DNA of 64,000 nt. Source: Saprolegnia diclina VS20. Taxonomy: Eukaryota; Oomycota; Saprolegniomycetes; Saprolegniales; Saprolegniaceae. Below the pieces are notes generated by a model. It saw nothing but the letters and a program-made list of their open reading frames with translations, was not told the DNA's origin and did not search any database. The stretch spans positions 441,292-505,291 of the forward strand of contig NW_008246085.1 in NCBI RefSeq assembly GCF_000281045.1. Direction: 5' to 3'. Both the position numbers and the translations under genes were made by a program. Position 1 is the stretch's first letter, and each line of letters begins with the position of its first letter. Of this stretch, positions 13,706-23,747 are shown piece by piece.

Positions 13706-14720
13706 CCTGCGAGTCGACTAGTAGTGTACTACACTCGTCAAATGACCGAAACCAGCGACTAATGCCGATTTTAGCCAATCAGAGCGCGCGCTGCTGGCTA
13801 GTCTATACAAGGCCAGGCGCTTCCTGCTCTTGCGAGCCGACCTACACTGAGCGGGAGCGTGCTGCAAACACCAAGCGAATTGCGCTCAAGACAGCACCAG
13901 ACAGCACGCAAGGTCCTTGTGCGCTGCAACGGAATTGCTCTGCAGACGGTGCATGCGATGGGGTGATGGGTGGCCGCAAGTTGAAGCTGACGAAGAAAAA
14001 GAAGGCGGCCGACATCATATTCGTTGAGCCAAGTCGGTCATGGTTCAGGACTAGTCAGTCAATGCCACAGGTCCTTGCAGTCGTACAGTACATGCAGCAG
14101 TGCGGTATTGGACGTTGCTGCCACTCCTACTAACAACGAGGTTGGCGGTCAAGCTCGGAGAGGGAGACTGGTTGTGTGGTCTTGACTGATATGGGACACC
14201 GGATTTCGAGTCGGCAGCGACAGAGGTTAAAATGGACGTGAATGGCAGTAGAGGCCTCCTCATACAGTGGTTGAGCACTGGATATTCAAATCTACACAGC
14301 TCTCCAACCACTAGGTCCAGCGAGACAATAGTAGCCATCAGAAAGATAGTCCACCAACCGAGAAACCGTTCGGATCGGACTCTACACGAGCTGACGGGTA
14401 CGGTCGCAAAGCATACTCTAGCGCCCACAAGTTCTCCGGTCGTGTCTACATGTAGATGGCGGCTCCAGATTAAGCGGCGATGGCGGTGAGCGGTCTTGTC
14501 GTGCTCTCGCCGCTTGCGACCTGCACCCGCGCGGCAGCAGAATATCCGGTAGCTTATGCCACGTATCTCGAGGCCTTGGTGTACAAATTCCCGCCGTTCG
14601 AGTCAGTACCATCGATGGAAGCGGCACACGCCAAGCTGCACTGCGGCACCTACATGTATCCGGACATAATTATCCGGACGACAAGCACAGCAAGCTGACT
14701 GCCGAGCGATCTGGATCGAC
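13706..14720. other. Gene-free spacer upstream of Slo channel 1
   Basis: About 1 kb with no gene I can support. TAGCCAAT (a CCAAT box) at 13773-13780 lies about 70 bp upstream of the channel start. TATCCGGA elements occur at 14658 and 14671. A frame at 13762-14133 begins inside the CCAAT region and looks spurious. Confidence 0.45.
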
Positions 14721-15028
14721 TTTTGGAGTTTGAAATGAAGTCTCGTGTTTTGAGCTTAAGGTATAGAACACGACGCAGGGAATCCAAAAACGAAAGAATG
14801 GTGCTCGTAGCGCTCCTAGAACCTGCGTTAGTTGCAACTGTAATGTGGTGGTCGGCTGATACACCGATACATTGATACTAGCAATTTAGTATCAGTTTTC
14901 ACCAACTTGAACGACGTATAGTGCAGGTTCTAGGCACGCTACGAGCACCATTCTTTCGTTTTTGGACTCCCTGCATCATGTTCTATACCTTTAGCACAAA
15001 ACATGAGACTTCATTTCAAACTCGAAAA
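14721..15028. repeat. 308-bp foldback element: 106-bp imperfect inverted repeat with nested hairpin
   Basis: The left arm (14721-14826) and right arm (14923-15028) are reverse complements over 106 bp with only about nine mismatches and no gaps by my count. The 96-bp spacer contains a smaller perfect palindrome, TGATACTA and TAGTATCA six bases apart, near 14873-14894. No open frame crosses it. It could be a MITE/foldback transposon or a locus that makes a long hairpin RNA. Clear target-site duplications were not found, so neither reading is proven. Confidence 0.85.
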
Positions 15029-15302
15029 TCCATGCACCTTGCCCGCTCCGACGCCACAATGGGCTCTTTGTCCGGATAAAAATTTCCGGATAAAATCCAT
15101 CCTGCGGACTAGCAAGGAGCCATCCCACGGGTGCTGCAATGACTCTAGAGCTCATGTCTAGAGCTGGATGTTGGCATTGTGCGGTGGCTTAGGGCGAATG
15201 CAAGGAAGGCACACGCCGTTCTAAAAAGCTATGGTTTCTGCATCACAGACTGTCGCCATCTCGTCACTTCGATGCAATCCCGCACAGAGTTTCGTTATGG
15301 CA

Positions 15303-16359
15303 CTACATAGTCATGTGGGTTGGCGGCTGGGCCAAGCTGAAGAGACCAAGCTCGAACGGGGTGAGCCCTCGGGCGTTGCGCACACAAGGGTCTGCACCCT
15401 ACGCATCACACATAGCACTCGAGCTGACCTGGACGGACGTACAAAGCCGAGAAGTAGCTGCGCCGTGTGCACGTGCTGCCCGAGCGCCGCGTTGTGTAAT
15501 GGCGTGTTCTATCAGTGGATCGTTGTGGCTAAAGTCGCGATCAACGAATCTGGCGTACGCCGTCAGGTAAGGACCGCGCGTTGGGGTCGGCGCCGCTGGC
15601 CAAGAGCAGTGCCGCGCCGTGGTGCCGGCCAAATGTGGCATAGTGGTGCAGCGGCGTCGCACCCGAGGCGTTGACGAGCCGCCAGTCGGCGTTGTTGGCG
15701 ATGAGAAACGACACGATCTCTTCGCCGTCCGTACTGAGCGCGGCCACGTGAAGCAGCGCGCGACCGTCCGGCAGCTGTCTATTGACGTCGGTGCCTTCCT
15801 CTAATAGCAGCTCGAGTGACTCCTACGCTTGCCGTTACCGACACGGCTGCAGTAGAGGATCGACACACCGTTCGGCCTTCGAGCGCAGCAATGTGCGCTG
15901 GCGATGTCGAGTCATACACGCTCGCATACAAGCGCTGGCGCGTACGCTCTTGGCATGCGCCCCAGGGCGTATCGGTACTTGAGGCGGCATCGAACACATT
16001 ACAAAGCGGCTGGTCACGATAGCTCCAGCAGGCCTGTGCACCGCGGTAGCACTGGCCGGCAATACACGCCACAACATCTGCCAGGCACGCTAGAAGCAAG
16101 CGGTGATGCGCAAGGTTATGACGTACCGAGGCCATGCGAGGCAGAACCGCAGCAAATAACGCCCGCAGTCTCTACGACGCATGAGACTCGTACCGCAAGC
16201 GGTGCGTACCAGCGAGCGGACTGCAGCACTCGTCGTCACTATGGCCTATGCTGCGTTAGCCGCTGCATGAGACGACGCAGGCGTACACTGGGAGTGAGCG
16301 TCGGTGCATCGCGCCCAAGCGGTCAGCAGCCATAGCAGGACCACCACGAGGACAGCCAT
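15303..16359 (-). CDS. Predicted secreted cysteine-rich ankyrin-repeat protein
   Basis: Seven exons (16359-16287, 16245-16210, 16171-16127, 16089-15869, 15822-15559, 15508-15443, 15398-15303) join in phase into 266 residues. The N-terminus is a strong signal peptide (MAVLVVVLLWLLTAWA) with cleavage likely near CTDA-HS. Residues 23 to about 90 hold roughly eleven cysteines, several paired (ECC, ICC), suggesting a disulphide-bonded domain. From about residue 100 come four or five ankyrin repeats (SPAHIAALEGRTESLELLL; NTPLHNAALGQHVHTAQLLL). Secreted ankyrin proteins are rare, since ankyrin repeats are normally intracellular, so this may be an effector or a lumenal protein. No RxLR motif is seen. 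It is divergent from the S28 peptidase (278 bp between starts), with inverted TATCCGGC elements at 16385-16414. Low expression or alternative splicing of the two tiny exons is possible. Confidence 0.72.
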
Positions 16360-16384
16360 CGTCGTCGGGTTGCTCTGCGGTCGA

Positions 16385-16414
16385 TTATCCGGCACGGCAA
16401 TCTTGCCGGATATC
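16385..16414. promoter_or_regulatory. Inverted pair of TATCCGGC elements in a divergent promoter
   Basis: ATTATCCGGCA at about 16384-16394 and TGCCGGATATC at about 16404-16414 form an inverted pair just upstream of the ankyrin start and 220-250 bp from the S28 peptidase start. They match the TATCCGGA-type element seen in other spacers of this window. The regulatory role is inferred from position. Confidence 0.4.
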
Positions 16415-16636
16415 GAGGTACACGGCCAGGTTGCCGAAGCTGCCACGTCAGGAATACCAGCTTTGCGTTCGAGAAACATCGAGTGCGAGCGCGGACTAGA
16501 ACGCACCCGTGGGCGCAGCCACACGACGTCTGCGACGAGCCCAAGGAAGGCCCAACGGCATCGAACAACGCGACGAAACCCTCGTCGGTCAACGGCAGGA
16601 ATTACGGTCGTTCTCACTTGTCAATTGCCATAGCCG

Positions 16637-18163
16637 ATGCACAGCGAGTCGACACCACTGCTACCGCCAAGACCTCGCCGCGTGCAACAGCGGTACACCA
16701 AGGGTCTCGTGCTCCTCGCTTGCTTTTGCGTGGCGTCATTCGTGCGGTACCGATCGACGTTGTCGACGCTTGTTGCGTCACCCGGCTTTGACGGCGATCT
16801 CCGCACCCGCTGCAGCGTCCATACCCTCACGCAGCGTCTGGACCACTTCCAGTCGACCAACGGCACGTTCGCGCAGCGCTACTTTGTGTGCAGTGAGTTC
16901 TGGGACCAAGACGCCGGGCCCATCTTCTTTTACGCTGGCAACGAAGCCGACGTCGAGTTGTACTTGAACTACACGGGGTTAATGTGGGAGTCGGCGCCGT
17001 CGTTTCGCGCGCTCCTTGTCTTTGCAGAGCACCGGTACTTTGGCCAATCGATGCCCGTCCGGCGGGCCAACAGTTCCAACGGCCAGTACGCCGTGCACCT
17101 CTCGTCGCAGCAGGCGCTCGCCGACTTTGCCGTTTTGATTGCGCACCTCCGAGAGACGCTACCGGCGCCGCGGTCACCCTTTGTGGCCTTTGGCGGGTCG
17201 TACGGCGGTATGCTTGCGGCGTGGCTGCGGCTCAAGTACCCACACTTGGTCGCGGGCGCGATTGCTGCATCGGCACCGATGCGGTCGTTCCTGGGCATGG
17301 ACCCGCCCATGGACTTGGCGTCCTTTGCGCGCGTCGTGACGCACGATGCTAGTGAGGCCGCGGGCGCACCGCCGCAATGCGCCGCCAACATTCGTGCGTC
17401 CTGGGACCACCTCTTTGCGCTCGGTGGCACCGTCGACGGCCGTGCAAAGCTCGCAAAAGTCTTCCGCCTCTGCCCCGGACGGGACCTCGATGCCCCGGGG
17501 CGCGTCAACGACCTCGCCACTTGGGCCAAAGAAGCGTACGAGAACATGGCCATGGGCAACTACCCGTATCCGACGTCGTACATCACGGGTGGCGATCGCA
17601 CACTTCCGGCCTTTCCTATGCGCGCCGCGTGCGTCGCCTTTAGCGGTCTCTTGGAGTCGGCAGACGATTTTCTTCATGCGTTGAAGCAGAGCATCGACGT
17701 GTACTACAACACGACGGGCGCGACTTCGTGCTACGCGTTTGATGACGACGAGAGTCTCGATTACTGGGACTACCTCAACTGCGCCGACATGTACACGCCG
17801 CTCGACCAGAACGGCGTCACCGATATGTTTTGGCCCGAGCTGCACAACGCGTCGACCGATGACGCGGCGTGCGTCGCCAATTGGGGCGTGCACGTGCGAC
17901 CGTTCTGGCCGTCGATCGTGTTTGGCGGCACTGATGCGTTCCGGCAGTCGAGCAATATTGTCTTCAGCAACGGCGACTTGGACCCGTGGTACCCCACCGG
18001 TTTCACAAAGTCCTTGAGCGACTCGGTCGTGGCGCTTCTCATCCACAACGGCGCGCACCACCTCGACCTCATGTTTAGTCATCCGCTCGACTCGCACGCG
18101 CTTCGACGCGCCCGGGACACGGAGCGCGAGCACATCCGCCGGTGGGTGACCAAGTCTCCGTGA
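16637..18163 (+). CDS. Serine carboxypeptidase S28 family (lysosomal Pro-X carboxypeptidase / DPP2 type)
   Basis: Predicted alpha/beta-hydrolase protease that removes residues next to proline, acting in the vacuole/lysosome or outside the cell. One intronless frame of 508 residues, normal for PRCP/DPP7. A hydrophobic stretch at about residues 22-36 follows a basic N-terminus, indicating an uncleaved signal anchor or signal peptide. The catalytic triad is recognisable: Ser188 in GGSYGG, Asp449 in NGDLDPW, and His474 in GAHHLDL. Family landmarks QRLDHF, GPIFFYAGNE and EHRYFGQS are all intact, as are several N-x-S/T sites. Confidence 0.94.
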   Translation: MHSESTPLLPPRPRRVQQRYTKGLVLLACFCVASFVRYRSTLSTLVASPGFDGDLRTRCSVHTLTQRLDHFQSTNGTFAQRYFVCSEFWDQDAGPIFFYAGNEADVELYLNYTGLMWESAPSFRALLVFAEHRYFGQSMPVRRANSSNGQYAVHLSSQQALADFAVLIAHLRETLPAPRSPFVAFGGSYGGMLAAWLRLKYPHLVAGAIAASAPMRSFLGMDPPMDLASFARVVTHDASEAAGAPPQCAANIRASWDHLFALGGTVDGRAKLAKVFRLCPGRDLDAPGRVNDLATWAKEAYENMAMGNYPYPTSYITGGDRTLPAFPMRAACVAFSGLLESADDFLHALKQSIDVYYNTTGATSCYAFDDDESLDYWDYLNCADMYTPLDQNGVTDMFWPELHNASTDDAACVANWGVHVRPFWPSIVFGGTDAFRQSSNIVFSNGDLDPWYPTGFTKSLSDSVVALLIHNGAHHLDLMFSHPLDSHALRRARDTEREHIRRWVTKSP

Positions 18164-18316
18164 GAAGATCGCGGGTAGGTTATAGTCGATGCATCCATTG
18201 GCTAATAAAAACATGATACGTCCATTTTATTGGTCATATGGCATTTGTTTTGGCCAATGTGTGTCAACAATCGCCCCTCAAAAGATTGCCGCTGGGTTGC
18301 GTTCCAGTCAGCGAAA

Positions 18317-19132
18317 ATGACACATGCCACCAGCACCGAGATCTCGCCGAGCGGCGTCCATGTGAAGCTCTCGCCCGCGTGGAGCGCGGAGCTCAGCACC
18401 TTGCTCCCCCTCATTTTGACGTACGCTGGGTCCGCTACTGACGTCTACCGCAGCCCAGTCTATGTGTGCAAGGAGTGGCTCGCAGCCGCAGACTCGAGCG
18501 AGTACTGGCTAGGCGTCGCCGCGTCGCTTCTGAATGGCAACGACACGTCACGTCTGGTCGCAACAGCTACGTCGCCCAAGCGCTTCGTCATCGACTATCT
18601 TTCAGAGCAGCTCAAGTCGACGGAATGGGACGTCGACCGCAATTTGGTGGTTGAGTACCGCGACAACACCAGCGACGACATGACGAGCCCCGAGGGTCCA
18701 CACTGCCACAACCTCGTTGGCTCGCGCGCGCCTCCTTGCATTCAGCGCTGCTATGCGTCGTCGCACTTTTGGTGCCGCCTCGCACAGACCTTTCCGAAAC
18801 CTCCGTCGTCGCTGCCATTTCTGCAGATCCAGCTCTGCACTGCTCCGCGCTTCGACCAAAACGTACGCTGGCAGCTAATTCTACGCAGCCATCCATCCAC
18901 CACCGTCCTCTTTGTCGAGGATTTTTATCACGCGGCGGGGATCCTGTGGAGTCACACCACGCGCTGCGTGAGCCTCGAGGACGTCGAAGCCATGGACACC
19001 CACCTCGTTCTTGAGTGGCTCGGACGCGACACGTCGTCGTGGGCAGGACACTACGGCGCAAAGGTCGCAAACATATCGGCCAAGTACCTTGTGCATCCCG
19101 TGCCCGATGCCACCGTCGTTCTCAACTACTAA
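18317..19132 (+). CDS. F-box-like protein, tandem paralogue A
   Basis: Unrecognised 271-residue protein. Near the N-terminus the pattern LLPLILTYAGSATDVYRSPVYVCKEW resembles an F-box (LP..IL.Y...D.Y....VCK.W), which would link it to SCF ubiquitin ligases. The rest (IQRCYASSHFWCRLAQTF; GAKVANISAKYLVHPV) is shared with the adjacent gene B over the full length, roughly half the residues identical by eye. The start is placed at MTHATSTEIS by comparison with B; the frame is open further upstream to 18230. No introns. The F-box assignment is a motif-level guess. Confidence 0.68.
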   Translation: MTHATSTEISPSGVHVKLSPAWSAELSTLLPLILTYAGSATDVYRSPVYVCKEWLAAADSSEYWLGVAASLLNGNDTSRLVATATSPKRFVIDYLSEQLKSTEWDVDRNLVVEYRDNTSDDMTSPEGPHCHNLVGSRAPPCIQRCYASSHFWCRLAQTFPKPPSSLPFLQIQLCTAPRFDQNVRWQLILRSHPSTTVLFVEDFYHAAGILWSHTTRCVSLEDVEAMDTHLVLEWLGRDTSSWAGHYGAKVANISAKYLVHPVPDATVVLNY

Positions 19133-19413
19133 GCCTCTAAGCTTCGCTGTCCAAGCCCCAAGAGGGTGAAGATGCTCGAATTAGCTATCTACTAGAGTAC
19201 TCGTACCGCCCTACTAGTATGCATCAAAATGTGCTTGTACCTCTTGGCTACGTCACGATTCGAGCGTCCGCAAAGCGTTGGAACTCAAGTTGGTCGAATG
19301 GCTTCATCGTCGCCAACCGGGTCGCTGTTTCATTGGTCCACGGGCCGTACTGCGTTTTGATTGATCGGTTTTAGCCAATGGGACGGCAGTAATCGATTGC
19401 ACCAGATCGAGCA

Positions 19414-20214
19414 ATGCAAACAGCCTCGTCAAACCATGCTGCGCGCGTAGCGCTGCCACACGCTTGGAGCGCAGCGTTGAGCAGCTTGCTTCCAATCATC
19501 TTGACATACGTTGGATCGGCTGCCGACGTCTATCGCGTGTCCGTGTACGTCTGCAAGGACTGGCACGCAGCCGCCGAGTCGAGTGCCTTTTGGACCAACA
19601 TCGCTGTGTCGCTTGCGATGTGCCATGAGGTCGTGCCCATCGTCGCGGTGGCGGCGCCGCCCAAGTGCTTTGTCATCGACCACCTCTTTGAGCTCCTCAA
19701 GACGACGCAGTGGGACGTCGACCCGAATTTACTCGAAGAGCATCGTGTCGACGACCACGACGAGTGGGCCGATGGTCTTGGACGCGCGCACAACCTCGGT
19801 GGCACATGCGCACCGCCTTCGATTCAGCGCTGCTACACGTCAACACATTATTGGTGTAGCCTTGCACAGACGTTTGCTCGGCCACCGCCGTCGCTCCCAT
19901 ATCTGCAGGTCCAGCTCAGCACCGCCGCGCGCTTTGACCAGGCTGTGCGCTGGACGCTCGTGCTACGAAGCCTTCCTTCCGAAGAGGTTCTCTTCGAAGA
20001 GCTGTTTTGCCAGGCAGCAGGAACTCACTGGCGCCAGACCATACGCTGCGTGAGCCTCGCAGCCATGCCCACTGACGACACCCACCTCCAGCTCGAATGG
20101 CGAGGACGCGACACGAGGTACTGGCGAGGATACTACGGGGCAAAGGTTGCCAACGTCTCGGCCAAAAGTCTCGTACGTCCACTGGCCAATGCATCTTGTA
20201 CTCTCGAATCTTAA
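19414..20214 (+). CDS. F-box-like protein, tandem paralogue B
   Basis: 266-residue intronless protein, colinear with the upstream gene A from the F-box-like segment (LLPIILTYVGSAADVYRVSVYVCKDW) to the C-terminus (GAKVANVSAKSLVRPL). The pair is a tandem duplication in the same orientation with about 280 bp between them. A TTTTAGCCAATG CCAAT box sits about 40 bp upstream of the start. Function unknown; the substrate-binding part has no named domain that I recognise. Confidence 0.68.
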   Translation: MQTASSNHAARVALPHAWSAALSSLLPIILTYVGSAADVYRVSVYVCKDWHAAAESSAFWTNIAVSLAMCHEVVPIVAVAAPPKCFVIDHLFELLKTTQWDVDPNLLEEHRVDDHDEWADGLGRAHNLGGTCAPPSIQRCYTSTHYWCSLAQTFARPPPSLPYLQVQLSTAARFDQAVRWTLVLRSLPSEEVLFEELFCQAAGTHWRQTIRCVSLAAMPTDDTHLQLEWRGRDTRYWRGYYGAKVANVSAKSLVRPLANASCTLES

Positions 20215-20565
20215 GCAACCAATGACATGTACACTTGCGGTCGCGTCATCTCGTGTATACCGCCGGCAGCGCAGTGTATGTGCGTAGAAGAAAAATCTCG
20301 GCCTCTCGCGTCATAATGTCCCAACGTGATTTCACTTGTTACATATCGTCCGCGCTCGATCGACACCTCTTGTCGGCTCTACATGAAGAGTGGCGTGCGA
20401 TGCGTGGCCGCGATACTTTGATACTAGTCTTGCCCACACTCGACCTCGCAGCGTGTAGAGCGCAGCAGATCGTCTTTACAAGATAAACAAATGCGCCAAG
20501 TCGCGCCTCACCTACTGCACTGCGGCCAGAGTACTAGAAACACAACACCGAACACGCTGTACTGC
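20215..20565. other. Spacer between convergent genes
   Basis: About 350 bp between the F-box-like gene B and the convergent HAT/TPR gene. It contains a short AT-rich stretch and no supported gene or RNA. Confidence 0.5.
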
Positions 20566-23048
20566 TTATGCCTCGGCGCTCTCTGTCGTAGCCGGCGGTT
20601 CGAGCTCGCGCAAGCGGGCTTCGACACTCGCGACGCGCTCGGCGGGGCAAATGAGCGTGAGAAGGCGCAGCTGCTTGACGGCTTCGTCCACGCGGCCGAT
20701 TTGCACGAGGAACTCGGCGAGGTACTCGTACGTCGCGGGATTGCGCTCGTGGAGGCGAATCGACTCTTTGAACGCAATCATGGCGTTCTGGTAGTCGCCG
20801 AGCGCGGCGTGGGCGCGGCCGTACGTGCACAGAAGGATGCTCCAGCTCATGTGGTCGTGCGTCGGGATGAGCTACAAGCACCAGCCGATGAGCGCTCCTT
20901 CACAGTCCGTATCCGCACCTTGAGTGCGCTTTCAATGAGGTTCTTGGCCTTCTCGGGGTGGTGCGGCATCTCAACAAGAGCGCTACACAGCGCAGATCTC
21001 ATTTTTCGAGTCAAAAGTGACGACATTGTACCGGAGGTTCCACGTCGCCGCCCGCTTCTTGTCGACTTTGAGGGCGGCCGTGCATGCGTCCCGAGCCCGC
21101 TTTGTGTTTTTTGCGCGACGCTCGATCTTGGCCAACGTCGTGAGCAGCATGACTCGGTTACTGCACTGCTGCGTCGCTAAATGCTTTTGCATAAAATCGA
21201 TTCGACAGGATAAGAGCCATCCGTACCAAGGTCCAAGACAACGCGGGCCGACTCGATGTTGCCCCGCTTGGCCTCCATCTTGGCCAACGAGCACCAGTAG
21301 CTCGCCGACCACGGCGAGAGGTGCGTCGCCTAGCAACGCGCAGGAAGCGACGCGTCAGGTAGATAAAGCCGTACCTTTTCATAGTACTCCTTGGCCCGAT
21401 CGACATCGCCGTGCTTCTCTTCCAGAATGCCCCAGTTCTAGTCGTTTCTAGTTAGTCGATTGGACGCACAAGAGGTCGTCGGCGTACGTGCCACAGCTGC
21501 GCATTGTCCGGAACCATGGCGACACCGGTCGAAAACGTCTCGCGCGCGTCCTCGAGACCGTGTTGGGCGTCCGTGCGAAGATGAAAGTACGCCAGCGACT
21601 AGGATCCATATGCACTCGAGATATGGACACGACGCATTCTACCGTGATGTTGGAGATGCTTCCCGGGTTGTGCTTGAGCACGGTATGGTAGATTTTAAGC
21701 GCCGCGCCGTGGTTGCCAAGACCGTCTTCAAACTGCGCAAATGCATTGTACGCGCGCTCGTCGATCGAGGACAACTTGGTGTCTACATGCACGCCACGTA
21801 AGCTGGTGTCAGCGCAATAGAAGCACCGACATTCGCGGAAGGCGTCGCGGGCGCCCTCGACATCGCCGAGCTTGGCGAGGCTCATCGCACGCAACATAAA
21901 CTGCTTCTTGTCGTACGGTGCCGACTCGAGGCCTTGGTCCAAGACGACGACCGCCTCGCCGTAAAAGCCGCGTTCGTACTCGAGCTGGGCCCACGCCTAC
22001 GTCGAGTCGTCGATCAGTATCAAGTTGATACAACGCATACACCGTACGTGGAACACTTGAGGCGTGCAGAGCGCCATTTGCGTCGCTTGCGTGAAGAGCT
22101 GGCGCGCGAGCTTCATGTGGCCGTGCCGGCCCTCAAAGAGCGCGTAGGCCTACGCCACATGAGAATGCAAGTTGCCATCGCACACGCACCTCGGCCAGGT
22201 GAATGTCGTCCGGAAACTTCTTCTTGTAAGCGACAAAGAGCTTTCTGCGCTCCTGCGTTCAAAGCCGGTCGAGAGTCGGATGTCTACCTGGCTTTGTCCG
22301 TGTTGCCGCTGCGATCTTCGACCAAGGCCAAGCCTACGCTGCATCTTTGAGCATCGCGCGACCGAGGGATCGAGGTCGCACCGAGACCGGCCATCGCGGT
22401 CTGCGTCGTCTTGCCGGCGTCGGCCGCAATGATGACGTTGAAGAGGCGGCGTGCTTCGTTGAAGTTTTCAATGTCGCCTTCCATCGTCGCCCACGACTGC
22501 CAGAGACTCGCGCTGAAGCAGATTTTGGACGCCTTGGTGAAGATCTTGCGCGCCAGCATGACCTTGCCGTCGCGCCACTCCTACGCTCACACGTCGCCTG
22601 TGAGGACAACACGCACATTGCGATGGCGACGTACCATGGTCGCCCACTTGTTCCACATCTCCATGTCGTGGTAGTAATGGTGCTGGAGCACATTGCGGAA
22701 GAGCCGCCGGGCGCCATTGATATCGAGGCGGATGAGCGCCTGCAACGTCATCTCGTTCGCCGCGACATGGTCGCTCTGGAAGCCTTCGAGATGGTCGCGC
22801 TCGGGCTCCCACTCGCCTGTTTCTTCGCTGTACGAACCAAAGTAGCTACCCGTGGCCGGCGGCGCCGCCGACGAAAAGGCCGGCCGCGACTGCGACAGCC
22901 AGCGCTGCTGCTGGTACATGGTCTTGATGCTCGAGACGCGGTGCGTCTGCTTCCACGTTGCCAGCACGAGCGACTGCGACCGCAGCACCGTCGCGCCCGA
23001 GAGGCGAAGCGTTTGGGGGCGCAGGACCCGTCGATGAAAGGCCAGCAT
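20566..23048 (-). CDS. HAT/TPR-repeat RNA-processing protein (HCF107-like), likely mitochondrial
   Basis: Multi-exon protein made almost wholly of half-a-TPR (HAT)/TPR units: LWQSWATMEGDIENFNEARRLF, WAQLEYERGFYGEAVVVLDQ, WGILEEKHGDVDRAKEYYEK, YWCSLAKMEAKRGNIESAR, and TYEYLAEFLVQIGRVDEAVK at the end. Such solenoids bind RNA or RNA-processing factors; the chloroplast protein HCF107 is the best-known single-chain example. The N-terminus (MLAFHRRVLRPQTLRLSG) is rich in Arg, Leu and Ser without acids, a good mitochondrial presequence, which also supports starting at 23048 rather than further upstream. The first exon join (ATM to EWRDG near 22637-22580) is in phase; several later joins were not fully resolved. 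Confidence 0.72.
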
Positions 23049-23495
23049 TTGGCTTGGAACGCGTCCGAGCAACACCGATTGCGAGTGCCAATCGGCCCGC
23101 TTTTTTAAAACGTCGCGCAGATCCATACAAACATCCAGTATACATTTTATTTGATATGTCCAGCTTCGAACTTCGGTTTGCAAGCCGCCACAAGCTCGAG
23201 CGTCGCATCCATGATGATGGGCTGGAGGCCACCAAGCTTAGCACGCTGCGGCGTTGCAGCCGCCATCTAGGACGCACGAGGGCGCAGCGAAGACAAACCA
23301 TTCTCCACACGTCACCTTGATGCCCGATAAACCGCTCGGAGCGCCCGTTCAATCTGGTGCCGGGCAAACGACCGTCGTGGCGTGCGATGGTGACGATCGT
23401 CGCTCTGTAGCTCAATATGAATGCAACAGACGACGTGCAGAGGCTCACCTCCAACGTCTTGAGTCCGCGCCCGTACAACTTCTTAGTTGAAGTTC

Positions 23496-23747
23496 TCAAC
23501 ACCATGGCAAAACCTGCGTGCGACGACCAAACTCGCAATCGATCTGCTCAAGCAGCGCGGTCGAGCTGCTTCGTATTGTTGCAGAAGCGACGGACATCGA
23601 GGGATCGCGAGCGAGCTCCTTGGCATCGAAAATAGCATACGTCTCCAGGTCTTCAGGCTTCAGGAAGGCAACTCCAACTTCGATTTGTTGTCTTCGATTT
23701 TTTGCTGGCAACGTGCAACACGACGATGCAGGCCAACTTGGTGCCAA
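23496..23747 (-). other. Competing minus-strand reading frame opposite the MEIOB-like gene
   Basis: An 83-codon frame whose second half (EVGVAFLKPEDLETYAIFDA) has protein-like composition. It lies opposite the unresolved 5' half of the MEIOB-like gene. It may simply be the antisense of a GC-rich coding exon. No family is recognised and no promoter context was found. Confidence 0.2.

Noticed and set aside
13762-14133. 123-codon frame upstream of Slo channel 1
   Set aside because: It begins inside a CCAAT box region, has low-complexity composition and no family resemblance.
14721-15028. CRISPR array or tRNA/rRNA gene
   Set aside because: The repeat is an inverted pair, not a series of direct repeats with spacers, and no cloverleaf or rRNA sequence is seen; the whole window looks eukaryotic.
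17174-18214. Minus-strand 346-codon frame
   Set aside because: Exact antisense of the S28 peptidase gene, whose catalytic triad is on the plus strand.
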